Assembly (NCBI RefSeq): GCF_002849895.1
Contig: NZ_CP018867.1
Location: 496,001 to 560,000, forward strand
Length of the DNA stretch: 64,000 bases
Direction of reading: 5' to 3'
DNA from: Companilactobacillus alimentarius DSM 20249
GTDB lineage: Bacteria > Bacillota > Bacilli > Lactobacillales > Lactobacillaceae
Part shown: piece after piece, positions 1 to 8,769 of the stretch
Numbering within the stretch: the first letter of the stretch is position 1
Layout of the letters: each line of letters opens with the position of its first letter
Position numbers and translations under genes: made by a program
The notes under the pieces: model-generated
Seen by the model: only the letters and a program-made list of their open reading frames with translations
Told to the model about the DNA's origin: nothing
Database searches by the model: none

Positions 1-570
1 ATTTATAATCCACCGGCACTCTTGTTTTTTGAAGGAAATATTGCTTTACTTAAAACGGAATGTATTGCGATCGTGGGTTCAAGACAAGCGACAGATTACA
101 GTTTTCGTTGCATTGGTGGTCTTGTTCCGCGACTTGTAAATCGTTATACTATTGTGAGCGGATTAGCTAAGGGCGTTGATTCGTGGGCACATCAAGCGAC
201 TTTGAGAAATCATGGTCAAACAATTGCTGTTATTGGAAGCGGTTTGGATACATTTTATCCAAGGGAAAATCGTAACTTGCAAGTCGAGATTATGACTAAA
301 GGGTTAGTAATCAGCGAGTATCCTCCGAAAACTTCAATAGAGCCTTGGCACTTTCCTCAACGAAATCGAATCATCGCGGGTCTTAGTCAAAAAGTCATTA
401 TTACTGAAGCAAAGAAGCGCAGTGGATCCTTGATTACAGCGGATTTAGCTTTGGAAAATAACCGTGATGTTTGGGCCATCCCCGGAAGAATCGATGTTAC
501 TCTTTCAGCTGGATGCAATAGATTGATTGAAGAGGGAGCAATGCCCTTGATTAATTTTAATGATTTGTAA
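1..570 (+). CDS. dprA: DNA-processing protein DprA, 5' end outside window
   Basis: The frame is open from base 1, so the gene is cut by the window edge; about 189 codons of a usual 280-290 remain. The visible part is the Rossmann-like DprA/Smf core: IVGSR, SGLAKGVDSWAH, GSGLDTFYPREN, ISEYPP, FPQRNRIIAGLS and SGSLITADLALE follow in the family order. DprA binds incoming single-stranded DNA and loads RecA during transformation. The short C-terminal winged-helix extension seen in some homologues is absent. It precedes topA, the usual order in lactobacilli and relatives. The family call is certain; the true start cannot be seen. Confidence 0.95.
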   Translation: MYNPPALLFFEGNIALLKTECIAIVGSRQATDYSFRCIGGLVPRLVNRYTIVSGLAKGVDSWAHQATLRNHGQTIAVIGSGLDTFYPRENRNLQVEIMTKGLVISEYPPKTSIEPWHFPQRNRIIAGLSQKVIITEAKKRSGSLITADLALENNRDVWAIPGRIDVTLSAGCNRLIEEGAMPLINFNDL

Positions 571-607
571 TTTTAAGCTGTTAATCGAAAGTGATTTATC
601 TTTTAGA

Positions 608-636
608 TTGACAAATTAAAATTCTGTGATTAATAT
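608..636 (+). promoter_or_regulatory. Sigma-A promoter of topA
   Basis: TTGACA at 608-613 is a perfect -35, followed after 17 bases by TAATAT at 631-636. It lies 45 bases before the topA start and probably drives topA-xerC-hslV-hslU, since the gaps between those genes are 0-19 bases. Confidence 0.75.
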
Positions 637-680
637 ATTGAACAGTTTTAATTGATACATTTTGGAAAGGAGCACTTTGC

Positions 681-2765
681 GTGCCATCAACACAAAAGAA
701 TTTGGTGATCGTTGAATCACCATCAAAAGCTAAAACAATTGAAAAGTATTTGGGACGTAATTATCACGTGGTTGCAAGCTTAGGTCATGTTCGTGATTTA
801 CCTAAGAGTCAAATGGGTGTCGATATTGAACATAACTATGAGCCAAAGTATATTTCCATTCGTGGTAAGGGTCCAGTAATCAAAGATTTAAAAAAGGAAG
901 CTAAAAAAGCTAAACGAGTTTATCTGGCAGCCGATCCGGATCGTGAAGGGGAAGCCATTGCTTGGCACGTCTCACACCTTCTAGGATTAGATGATCAAGA
1001 TAAAAATCGAGTTGTTTTTAATGAAATTACTAAGGATAAAGTAAAGCAAGCATTTAAAACACCTCGGACGATTGATATGAAACTAGTAGACGCCCAACAG
1101 GCAAGACGTGTTCTGGATCGTTTAGTCGGTTATTCTATTTCTCCTATCCTTTGGGCTAAAGTTAAAAAGGGTCTGAGTGCCGGACGAGTTCAATCGATTG
1201 CTTTGAAATTAGTGATTGAAAAAGAAAATGATATTAAAAAATTCGTCCCACAAGAATATTGGACGATTGAATCTACTTTTAAACATGGTAAGGATAAATT
1301 CAAAGCTAATTTCTATGGTTTAGATGGTAAAAAAGCTGAATTGAACAGTAATGCTCAAGTACAAGATGTTTTAGGAAAAATTGATAAAAAGTCAGACTTT
1401 AACGTTGATAAAGTTACTAAAAAAGAACGTAAGAGATTCCCGGCTGCACCATTCACAACTAGTTCCCTACAACAGGAAGCCAATAAGCGTTTAAATTATA
1501 AAACTAGAAAAACAATGATGATTGCTCAACAGTTGTACGAAGGAATCAATTTAGGTCGCAAAGAAGGTACTGTAGGTTTAATCACATACATGCGTACCGA
1601 TTCTAAGCGGATCTCAAAAGTTGCTGAAGCTGAAGCTTCTAAGTTTATTCATGAAGAATATGGCGAGCGTTTTGCTACAATAAAAGAACGTAAGGATAAG
1701 AATCAAGAAGGTGCTCAAGATGCCCATGAAGCTATCCGCCCATCTTCAGTAATGAGAACTCCTAAATCATTGAAGGATATTTTAAGTCGTGATCAATATC
1801 GTTTATATAATTTGATCTGGTCAAGATTTGTTGCTAGTCAAATGACACCAGCAATTTTTGATACGATGACGGTCGATCTTTCACAAAATGGTGTTATGTT
1901 CAGGGCTAATGGTTCTAAGATGAAATTCGAAGGTTATCGAAAAGTTTATCAAAGTACTTCTGAAAGTAGTAAGAAAGATAATATTTTACCGGACATTGTC
2001 GAAAATGATAAAGCTAAGTTGCAGACAAATGATCCAGCTCAACACTTTACTCAACCGCCAGCACGCTTTACTGAGGCTTCACTTGTTAAAGCTTTGGAAG
2101 AAAATGGTGTCGGTCGTCCTTCTACTTATTCACCAACTATTGATACCATTCAACGTCGTTATTACGTCAAGCTCAACGGTAAGAGTTTTGAACCTACTGA
2201 ATTAGGTGAAATCGTTGATAATTTAATTCAAAATTACTTCCCCGATATCGTAAATATTGATTTTACGGCTAACTTGGAAGATGAATTGGATCATATTGAA
2301 GAAGGTAAAGAGGATTGGGTCAAAGTAGTTGATCGTTATTACAAGCCTTTTGCTAAAGAGTTAGAATCTGCTGAAGACAAGATTGAAAAGGTACAGATCA
2401 AAGATGAGCCCGCAGGGATGGATTGTGATATCTGTGGGGCACCAATGGTAATCAAGATGGGAAGATATGGTAAATTCTATGCCTGTTCTAGATTCCCAGA
2501 TTGTCGTAATACTAAGCCAATTGTTAAAGAAATTGGAGTTGTTTGTCCTAAGTGTAAGAAGGGACAAGTCATCGAAAGGAAATCAAAGAAGAATCGGATT
2601 TTTTATGGTTGTTCACGCTATCCTGACTGTGATTTCGTTTCATGGGATAAGCCTATTGGACGTGATTGTCCTAAGGATGGTCACTATTTAGTAGAGAAGA
2701 AAGTTAAAGGTGGTCGTCAAGTAATCTGTCCAAATGGAGATTATGAAGAGGATATTCAAAAATAA
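681..2765 (+). CDS. topA: DNA topoisomerase I
   Basis: This type IA topoisomerase relaxes negative supercoils through a 5'-phosphotyrosine intermediate. The TOPRIM domain is at the N-terminus (VESPSK at 11-16, DPDREGE at 85-91) and the catalytic tyrosine is Y303 in LITYMRTDS. The C-terminus from about residue 579 carries two complete four-cysteine zinc ribbons and a third, partly lost one with only two cysteines (RDCPKDG and VICPNGD). Length of 694 residues is normal. The start is GTG at 681, 10 bases after an AAAGGAG ribosome binding site. The TAA stop abuts the xerC ATG directly, so the two are probably translationally coupled. Confidence 0.97.
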   Translation: MPSTQKNLVIVESPSKAKTIEKYLGRNYHVVASLGHVRDLPKSQMGVDIEHNYEPKYISIRGKGPVIKDLKKEAKKAKRVYLAADPDREGEAIAWHVSHLLGLDDQDKNRVVFNEITKDKVKQAFKTPRTIDMKLVDAQQARRVLDRLVGYSISPILWAKVKKGLSAGRVQSIALKLVIEKENDIKKFVPQEYWTIESTFKHGKDKFKANFYGLDGKKAELNSNAQVQDVLGKIDKKSDFNVDKVTKKERKRFPAAPFTTSSLQQEANKRLNYKTRKTMMIAQQLYEGINLGRKEGTVGLITYMRTDSKRISKVAEAEASKFIHEEYGERFATIKERKDKNQEGAQDAHEAIRPSSVMRTPKSLKDILSRDQYRLYNLIWSRFVASQMTPAIFDTMTVDLSQNGVMFRANGSKMKFEGYRKVYQSTSESSKKDNILPDIVENDKAKLQTNDPAQHFTQPPARFTEASLVKALEENGVGRPSTYSPTIDTIQRRYYVKLNGKSFEPTELGEIVDNLIQNYFPDIVNIDFTANLEDELDHIEEGKEDWVKVVDRYYKPFAKELESAEDKIEKVQIKDEPAGMDCDICGAPMVIKMGRYGKFYACSRFPDCRNTKPIVKEIGVVCPKCKKGQVIERKSKKNRIFYGCSRYPDCDFVSWDKPIGRDCPKDGHYLVEKKVKGGRQVICPNGDYEEDIQK

Positions 2766-3665
2766 ATGATAGAAAAAGATTTAATCGATAAATTTGTTGA
2801 TAATTTAATGATTAATCACCATTACTCAAAAGAAACAAAAAAATCTTATTTAGAAGATATAGATAATTTTGTTTCTTTTTTGTCTCAAAATGGTGGCTTT
2901 AATGGCTTTACCAAGATCAACCGACTTGATGCTGAGACGTATTTGACTTATTTAGATGAAAAAGATTATGCTGATGAAACAATTGCTCGAAGAGTCTCTG
3001 CTTTGCGGTCTTTTTATAACTTCTTAGTGCGAAATAAATTCGTTAAACAAAATCCGTTTGATTTGATTCAATTACGTCACAAGGGTCGTAAGTTGCCAAG
3101 ATTCTTTTATGAAAAAGAAATGAATCAGCTGTTTGATGCAGTTAAGGGCGATGATCCTTTATCGCAGAGAAATTCCGCATTGTTAGAATTGCTCTATGCC
3201 ACTGGCATGCGTGTGAGTGAATGTGCTAATCTATTATTAGATCAATTGGATTTTGATAATAGTATCGTTTTGATTCATGGAAAAGGCGATAAGGATCGGT
3301 ATGTTCCCTTTGGAAGCTACGCAAGATCTGCATTGAAGAGATACTTTGATCAAGGACGAAAAGAGTTGATGACTAAGAATCATCAAGATCATCAATTCGT
3401 TTTTGTAAATAATCGTGGTAAAGGGTTGACTAGTCGTGGAATTGAATATATTCTGAATCAAATTATTAAGAAAACTAGTTTGACTTCTGATATTCATCCC
3501 CATATGATACGCCATACTTTTGCCACACACATGTTGGAACATGGAGCCGATTTGCGGACGGTTCAAGAATTACTAGGTCATGCTAGTCTTTCGACGACCC
3601 AGATCTATACCCATGTGACCATGGAGCATTTACAAAATGATTATAAAAAATATTTTCCGAGGTAA
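2766..3665 (+). CDS. xerC: Tyrosine recombinase XerC (CodV)
   Basis: XerC resolves chromosome dimers at the dif site. The N-terminal SAM-like core-binding domain spans about residues 1-90 and the catalytic domain the rest. All active-site residues are present: R149 (GMRVSE), K173 (HGKGDK), H246 and R249 (HPHMIRH), H272 (LLGHAS) and nucleophile Y281 (IYTHV). At 299 residues it is full length. The position between topA and hslV is the conserved Firmicutes codV position. The ATG follows the topA stop without a gap. A second, XerS-type recombinase is encoded at 34279-35343. Confidence 0.94.
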   Translation: MIEKDLIDKFVDNLMINHHYSKETKKSYLEDIDNFVSFLSQNGGFNGFTKINRLDAETYLTYLDEKDYADETIARRVSALRSFYNFLVRNKFVKQNPFDLIQLRHKGRKLPRFFYEKEMNQLFDAVKGDDPLSQRNSALLELLYATGMRVSECANLLLDQLDFDNSIVLIHGKGDKDRYVPFGSYARSALKRYFDQGRKELMTKNHQDHQFVFVNNRGKGLTSRGIEYILNQIIKKTSLTSDIHPHMIRHTFATHMLEHGADLRTVQELLGHASLSTTQIYTHVTMEHLQNDYKKYFPR

Positions 3666-3672
3666 ATAAATA

Positions 3673-4197
3673 ATGACTACAATAGTTGCTGTAAAACATA
3701 ATAACCACACAGCCATCGCTGGTGATGGTCAAGTTACATTAGGCGAGAAATATATTATGAAAGGCTCAGCTCACAAAGTTAGACGGATCTTTGATGACCA
3801 AGTCGTTATCGGATTTGCTGGTGGAGTTGCTGATGCAATCACTCTTCAAGATTGGCTAGAAAAGAAGTTAAAAGCTTATTCTGGTAATTTAAAGCGAGCT
3901 GCTGTCGAATTAGCTCAAGACTGGAGAAAGGATCCAACCCTGCAAAAATTGGAAGCAATGTTAATCGCAATGGATAAAGATAACTTGCTGTTGATTTCTG
4001 GTAGTGGTGAAGTGATCGAACCAGATGAAGATGTTGTAGCTATTGGTTCTGGTGGTAATTTTGCTCAAGCTGCTGCGATTGCCATGCAACGTCACGCCAA
4101 GGATATGGATGCTCAAGAAATGGCTGTTGAAGCTATTAAAATTGCCTCAAGTATCGATATTTTTACAAATGAGAATATTATTTCAGATAAATTTTAG
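3673..4197 (+). CDS. hslV: HslV (ClpQ/CodW) protease subunit
   Basis: HslV is the proteolytic dodecamer of the two-component HslVU ATP-dependent protease. The sequence starts MTTIVAVKH, so removal of the initiator Met exposes the N-terminal threonine nucleophile; GDGQVT and the AIGSGGN region are family signatures. Length of 174 residues is typical. GAGG at 3659-3662, inside the end of xerC, serves as ribosome binding site and fixes the start. In Bacillus the equivalent protein keeps a few residues before the catalytic residue and uses serine; here the N-terminal threonine form is encoded. Confidence 0.96.
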   Translation: MTTIVAVKHNNHTAIAGDGQVTLGEKYIMKGSAHKVRRIFDDQVVIGFAGGVADAITLQDWLEKKLKAYSGNLKRAAVELAQDWRKDPTLQKLEAMLIAMDKDNLLLISGSGEVIEPDEDVVAIGSGGNFAQAAAIAMQRHAKDMDAQEMAVEAIKIASSIDIFTNENIISDKF

Positions 4198-4216
4198 TAG
4201 GAGTGGAGATTAATAA

Positions 4217-5656
4217 ATGGACACAGATACATTAACACCGAAAGAAATTGTGGCTCAATTGGACAATTATATTATTGGCCAAACTGATGCTAAAAAAGCT
4301 GTGGCGATTGCTCTTTATAATCGTTACCGTCGTTTGCAAGTTCCTGAAAAATTACAACAAGAGATTACTCCTAAGAACTTAATGATGATCGGACCTACGG
4401 GTGTTGGTAAAACGGAAATTGCTCGAAGACTGGCAAAGGTAGTACACGCTCCCTTTGTAAAAGTCGAAGCAACTAAATTTACTGAGGTCGGATACGTAGG
4501 TCGAGATGTTGAATCTATGGTTCGTGATCTTGTCAGTATGGCCGTTTCAATGGTTGAAAAGGAAAAGTTTGATGAAATCAGACCAGAAGTTCGCCGTGAT
4601 GTAGATAAGAAATTGGTTAAATTATTGGCTCCTGGTGTTAAAAAAGAACAACGTCAAAATAATCCAAATGATTTTTCAAGCATGTTAAGCGCCATGCAAA
4701 ATAATGCCAATCTAGGTAGCATTTTTAATAACAATGGTACTGATGATGAAGATCCTGATACCAATGCTGAGGTTACCGATGAAGTTCGTGATCAACGTCT
4801 CAGTGTTAAAGAACAATTGGACAAGGGTTTGCTTGAAGATGAAGAAGTAACTATTAAAGTTGAAGAGTCCAAAAAAGTTGGCCCAATGGATGATCAAATG
4901 GGTCAAATGGGCGTTGATATGAGTGGAATGATGGACTCATTGATTCCTAAGAAAAAGGTTACGAGAACTTTGCCCGTTAAAGAAGCTCGTGAATTGTTGA
5001 TTCAACAAGAATCAGAGAAACGTGTTGATCACGATGAAATTTACCAAAAGGCTATTGATCGAACTCAGAATAAGGGAATTATTTTTATTGATGAGTTCGA
5101 TAAGATCACTGCTGGTGAAAAGAAGAACTCTGGTGAAGTATCTCGTGAAGGGGTTCAACGTGACATTTTGCCAATCGTTGAAGGTTCAAGAATCAATACT
5201 AAGTATGGCCCAGTCGATACTGATCATATTCTTTTCATTGCTTCAGGTGCTTTTGCTGAAAGTAAGCCAAGTGATTTGATTGCTGAATTACAAGGTCGTT
5301 TCCCTATTCGAGTTGAATTGAAAGATTTGACAGAAGATGACTTTATTCAAATATTAACTAAGCCTGATAATGCTTTGACAAAACAATATGTTGCTTTGAC
5401 TAAAGCTGATGGAATTCATTTGACTTTCACTAAAGAATCCGTTGAAGAAATTGCTAAAATTGCTTTTGATTTAAACAACAGCAATCAAAATATTGGTGCC
5501 AGAAGACTTTCAACCGTACTAGAAAAAATTCTAGCTGATATTCTTTATGAAGGTCCAGACATGCAGATGGGTGATATTACAATTACACGTGAGTACGTTC
5601 GTCAACAAGTCGGAAAGATTGCAGAAGATCAAGATCTATCACGCTACATTCTATAG
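4217..5656 (+). CDS. hslU: HslU (ClpY/CodX) ATPase subunit
   Basis: HslU is the AAA+ unfoldase that feeds substrates to HslV. Walker A GPTGVGKT is at residues 59-66 and Walker B IIFIDEF near residues 285-291. Between them is the variable intermediate domain (about 110-245), rich in acidic and methionine residues. The sensor-2 region GARRLSTVLE is near the end. The C-terminus ends SRYIL, the hydrophobic tail that inserts into HslV. Length 479 is slightly above many homologues because of the I domain. It lies 19 bases after hslV with GGAG at 4200-4203. Confidence 0.96.
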   Translation: MDTDTLTPKEIVAQLDNYIIGQTDAKKAVAIALYNRYRRLQVPEKLQQEITPKNLMMIGPTGVGKTEIARRLAKVVHAPFVKVEATKFTEVGYVGRDVESMVRDLVSMAVSMVEKEKFDEIRPEVRRDVDKKLVKLLAPGVKKEQRQNNPNDFSSMLSAMQNNANLGSIFNNNGTDDEDPDTNAEVTDEVRDQRLSVKEQLDKGLLEDEEVTIKVEESKKVGPMDDQMGQMGVDMSGMMDSLIPKKKVTRTLPVKEARELLIQQESEKRVDHDEIYQKAIDRTQNKGIIFIDEFDKITAGEKKNSGEVSREGVQRDILPIVEGSRINTKYGPVDTDHILFIASGAFAESKPSDLIAELQGRFPIRVELKDLTEDDFIQILTKPDNALTKQYVALTKADGIHLTFTKESVEEIAKIAFDLNNSNQNIGARRLSTVLEKILADILYEGPDMQMGDITITREYVRQQVGKIAEDQDLSRYIL

Positions 5657-5665
5657 GGGGCAATT

Positions 5666-6547
5666 ATGACAGTCTATCAATTGAAAAATGATTTTTTAAC
5701 AGTAAAAGTAGAATCATTGGGTGCTGAAATTATTAGCGTCAAAAATAATGAGGGTGTAGAGTTCATGTGGCAAGCTAACCCTAATGTCTGGGGAAGACAT
5801 GCACCAGTCTTATTCCCAATTGTGGGTCGTTTAAAAGATAATCATTATTTTATTGATGATCAAGAATACAAAATGACGCAACATGGTTTCGCTAGAGATC
5901 AAGAATTTACACTCGACTCTCAAACAGATTCTCAATTAGTGCTGAGCTTAACAACGAGTGAAGCTAGTTTAGAGAAATATCCCTATCATTTTAAATTGAG
6001 GATTGTTTATCAATTAGTTAAGGGTACACTCCAAATTTCCTACCTAGTCGACAGTTTGGAAGATTCAGAAGATATGTACTTCTCGATTGGAGCCCATCCG
6101 GGATTTTCAGTACCTTTTGAAAAGGGACTGAATTATGAAGATTTCAACGTTTCGGTTGATCCTAAGGAATCAAGAACTTTAATTCCTATTAATGGCGAGA
6201 CTGGAAATGTAGATCTTAATAACGAGAAGAAAGTTGAGAATCAAGATTTTCAATTAAAACATGATGCCTTTGTTAAAGATGCGATTGTTTATCGTTTGAA
6301 TGAACCAACACAAGTAACTATTGCTAGTGAAAAAAGTCAGCATCAAGTAATCTTAGACACAGGGAATGCTAAATTCTTCGGTATGTGGTCGTCTTATCCA
6401 ACTGAGGGCAATTTTATGTGTATTGAGCCTTGGTGGGGGATAGCCGATCGAGAGGACTCTGACAACCAATTTAAGTCTAAGTATGGTATCAATCGTTTAG
6501 CTCCAGGTAATCAATTTGAAGCTTACTTTAGTATTTCGATTAAATAA
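5666..6547 (+). CDS. Aldose 1-epimerase family protein (LacX-like)
   Basis: The protein is a soluble galactose-mutarotase-fold protein of 293 residues. Family features are FMWQANPNVWGRHAPVLFPIVG near residues 32-53, the HGFARD motif near 75, IGAHPGF near 143-149 and CIEPWWG near the end. These match the LacX/YihR-type aldose 1-epimerase branch, which interconverts sugar anomers. It begins 9 bases after hslU, behind GGGGG at 5656-5660, and ends at a hairpin terminator, so it is the last gene of the topA-hslVU unit. The exact sugar is unknown; no sugar operon adjoins it. Confidence 0.85.
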   Translation: MTVYQLKNDFLTVKVESLGAEIISVKNNEGVEFMWQANPNVWGRHAPVLFPIVGRLKDNHYFIDDQEYKMTQHGFARDQEFTLDSQTDSQLVLSLTTSEASLEKYPYHFKLRIVYQLVKGTLQISYLVDSLEDSEDMYFSIGAHPGFSVPFEKGLNYEDFNVSVDPKESRTLIPINGETGNVDLNNEKKVENQDFQLKHDAFVKDAIVYRLNEPTQVTIASEKSQHQVILDTGNAKFFGMWSSYPTEGNFMCIEPWWGIADREDSDNQFKSKYGINRLAPGNQFEAYFSISIK

Positions 6548-6568
6548 TTAATTAAAAGAAACCAAAAC

Positions 6569-6610
6569 AAAAAGTCTGGTACTGGATTTAATCAGTAGCA
6601 GACTTTTTGG
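6569..6610 (+). terminator. Rho-independent terminator after the topA-epimerase unit
   Basis: A 10-bp stem pairs AAAAAGTCTG at 6569-6578 with CAGACTTTTT at 6599-6608, and the T-rich end is part of the second arm. It also lies just beyond the stop of the opposing gene at 6623, so it can serve both strands. Confidence 0.8.
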
Positions 6611-6622
6611 GGTTGAAAATTT

Positions 6623-7081
6623 TTAATGAGAACGATGATTAGAACGATATTGAGCTCTAGTTGGAAGAGAACTATTATTTTGAAGATTGTTACGATGAAT
6701 ATTTTGCTGGCTGATCTTTTTACTATTTAATTTGTTGACAATAATATGCCAGATCAAAAATCCGAAGCCAATAATAAAGCCTAAAATGATCCAAACTATT
6801 AAATCTTGATAAACATTGTCAGAATTGCTCAAGCCGATAAATCCGAACAAACCTAAAATAACGGCGCTAATAATGTCGCCACCTAAATTAGTTTTGTTTC
6901 TGGTAGCTATGTAGACAATACCAACAGCAAGATAGCCGATTGATAAAATAATTCCTGCAGAGCCGCTGGTGTTACCTTTGTTTTCAAGAACATTTACGAA
7001 TCCCGCTGCACTGCTTTCAAAGAAGATAAATACCGATAAGATAATCATTAAAATGCCGACTACCAATTTTGTCACTTTCAT
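6623..7081 (-). CDS. Four-helix membrane protein with C-terminal PTRAQYR tail
   Basis: I do not recognise a named family. The 152-residue protein has four predicted membrane segments (about 3-25, 38-60, 68-88 and 95-120), then a polar asparagine-rich tail ending in PTRAQYRS at 140-147. With four helices and a positive tail, both ends should be cytoplasmic. I chose the ATG at 7081 over an upstream GTG at 7090 because GGGGTG at 7089-7094 overlaps that GTG and is well spaced (7 bases) for the ATG. It follows the gene at 7100-7810 after 18 bases, and both carry the same short motif, so they probably form an operon. Confidence 0.75.
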   Translation of the reverse strand: MKVTKLVVGILMIILSVFIFFESSAAGFVNVLENKGNTSGSAGIILSIGYLAVGIVYIATRNKTNLGGDIISAVILGLFGFIGLSNSDNVYQDLIVWIILGFIIGFGFLIWHIIVNKLNSKKISQQNIHRNNLQNNSSLPTRAQYRSNHRSH

Positions 7082-7099
7082 AGAAATCACCCCGATAAG

Positions 7100-7810
7100 T
7101 TATTTTAATCCCGTTTGACTTTTACTGCTGACCTTGTCGTTGGCGATATTAACAGACAAGGTAGCGCCTTCATCGCCATTTAAACCGGAGGTGTATTTGA
7201 GGACTTTCATCTGCATCCCATTGACGGATGATTCACTATAGTCATTAGGTTTGCCCAGTTTTTTGATGATGTTTTCAGTAGTTTGCCCAGTTTTTATTTG
7301 TTGGTATTGTGCCAAACTTATTTTTTTAGATCGACTCACTTTTAGGCCAATCAAGGCTTTGGTAACAGCGTGATCATTGTAGAAATGAATGATCAATTTA
7401 GAATTCTTATTTCCATTAGCAATTTTGGTCCAAGTCTCTATTTTTGTTTGAACACCATCGACTTTACTAGTGGTGCTAGTAGTTGGTTTGCCAAAAAATT
7501 TAATAAGATCATTAAGAGACATTCCATCTTTTTCACTGATATAAGTACCGTTATATTGTTTTAAAGTAATTCCGGTAACTTTTTTGGTAGTTTTCTTTTT
7601 CTCAGGCTTTTTTTTACTAGATTGAGTAGTTTTAGCAGTTTCGTTTCCAGGATTATAATAGTATCCTGTAAGCCCTCCTATAAGACCGCCGATAATTAAT
7701 ATAACAATAATTAACCAGAACCACCATTTTTGATAAAATGGTTTCCTGATGGGTTTTAAATGATGAATTTTACGATACTCAGCTCTACTAGGATACTTAT
7801 GATTATCCAT
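7100..7810 (-). CDS. Membrane-anchored protein, DUF3862-like double repeat
   Basis: The 236-residue protein has a positively charged cytoplasmic N-terminus containing PSRAEYRK at 7-14, one membrane helix (about 30-50, WWFWLIIVILII followed by a glycine-rich end), a lysine/threonine linker and an extracellular region. The outer part holds two similar halves, each with a GK(P/L)xx turn (FFGKPTTST and KLGKPNDYS) and a following beta segment, as in DUF3862/BLIP-like domains. A role at the cell surface is inferred; no substrate is known. RBS AGGGGGA precedes the ATG. It is the first gene of the pair with 6623-7081. Confidence 0.75.
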   Translation of the reverse strand: MDNHKYPSRAEYRKIHHLKPIRKPFYQKWWFWLIIVILIIGGLIGGLTGYYYNPGNETAKTTQSSKKKPEKKKTTKKVTGITLKQYNGTYISEKDGMSLNDLIKFFGKPTTSTTSKVDGVQTKIETWTKIANGNKNSKLIIHFYNDHAVTKALIGLKVSRSKKISLAQYQQIKTGQTTENIIKKLGKPNDYSESSVNGMQMKVLKYTSGLNGDEGATLSVNIANDKVSSKSQTGLK

Positions 7811-7940
7811 ATTAAAATCCCCCTAAAAAAACATAGATACTTTATGAATATTTTATCAGTAACAAGCAAGTTTTACGTCAAATTTAAAAAATTGGTAATA
7901 AAAAACAAGATCAATTTTGACCTTGCTTAAAATGAAAAAT

Positions 7941-8561
7941 CTATTTTTGTTGCTCGCGTTGTTGTTTCTTATATTTCAAGCCAATCGGAACTAAATTTTC
8001 CTTTCCCTTAAGCAAACGCTTGATGTTAGGGATGTGACGTACGTAGATAATGATAGTCACTATGGCAGCTACGATTGTTAAAATCCAATCGTGAAGAAAT
8101 AGAGATGCTATTGTAAAAAATAGAACCGTAGTTAAACTGGCAACACTGACCATACTAGTAACATAGACGATAGTTGCTAGAACAATGAAACAAATTAAAA
8201 ATAATAGTGGATTGTAGGCTAATAGGATACCAGCGCTGGTTGCCACAGCTTTGCCACCTCGAAATTTTAAGAAAATTGAGAAACAATGTCCGATAACAGC
8301 GAAGATTCCAATAAAGAGAACCCAGTGCCGGTCTAGATTGAAAAATAGAGGCATCAGTGCGCCCAAAGTTCCTTTTAGAATATCGATAATCAGCACCACT
8401 GTTCCAGCATATTTTCCGAAAACACGATAAGCATTGGTAGTACCGACATTGCCACTACCATAATCAAAGATATTCTTGTGAAAGAATATTTTCCCCACTA
8501 GATAAGCCGTTGGAAACGAACCGATTAGGTAGGCTAATATTGCACAAATGAGAAGTTTCAT
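7941..8561 (-). CDS. plsY: Glycerol-3-phosphate acyltransferase PlsY
   Basis: PlsY transfers the acyl group of acyl-phosphate to glycerol-3-phosphate, the first step of phosphatidic acid synthesis. It is a 206-residue integral membrane protein with about five helices. The three conserved loops are visible: GSGNVGTTNAYRVFG near residues 36-50, KFRGGKAVATSAG near 97-109 and RHIPNIKRLLKG near 174-185. It is divergent from parE, as in many Firmicutes. The ribosome binding site is a weak GAGAGTG. Confidence 0.96.
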   Translation of the reverse strand: MKLLICAILAYLIGSFPTAYLVGKIFFHKNIFDYGSGNVGTTNAYRVFGKYAGTVVLIIDILKGTLGALMPLFFNLDRHWVLFIGIFAVIGHCFSIFLKFRGGKAVATSAGILLAYNPLLFLICFIVLATIVYVTSMVSVASLTTVLFFTIASLFLHDWILTIVAAIVTIIIYVRHIPNIKRLLKGKENLVPIGLKYKKQQREQQK

Positions 8562-8688
8562 TAAAAAATCACTCTCTTAGCTTTAATTTTTTGGTATATT
8601 GTAACTCTATGGTGCTTTTATAAGAATTATAGATACCAACTTAGACATTATCCACTATTTTACCAGAAATTAAAAGATTTCTTATGTA

Positions 8689-8725
8689 CGAACATATATT
8701 CGTGTTAAGGTAATAGTGTTATAAT
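8689..8725 (+). promoter_or_regulatory. parE promoter with candidate LexA (SOS) box
   Basis: TATAAT at 8720-8725 is a perfect -10. Around the expected -35 position is the near-palindrome CGAACATATATTCG at 8689-8702, which differs at one position from the Bacillus-type SOS box GAAC-N4-GTTC. Repressor bound here would block RNA polymerase. parEC belongs to the LexA regulon of B. subtilis, which makes the reading plausible, but binding is inferred. Confidence 0.5.
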
Positions 8726-8769
8726 ATTGAAATATTGAATTATGTAGTAAATGAAAAGGAATGATATAA

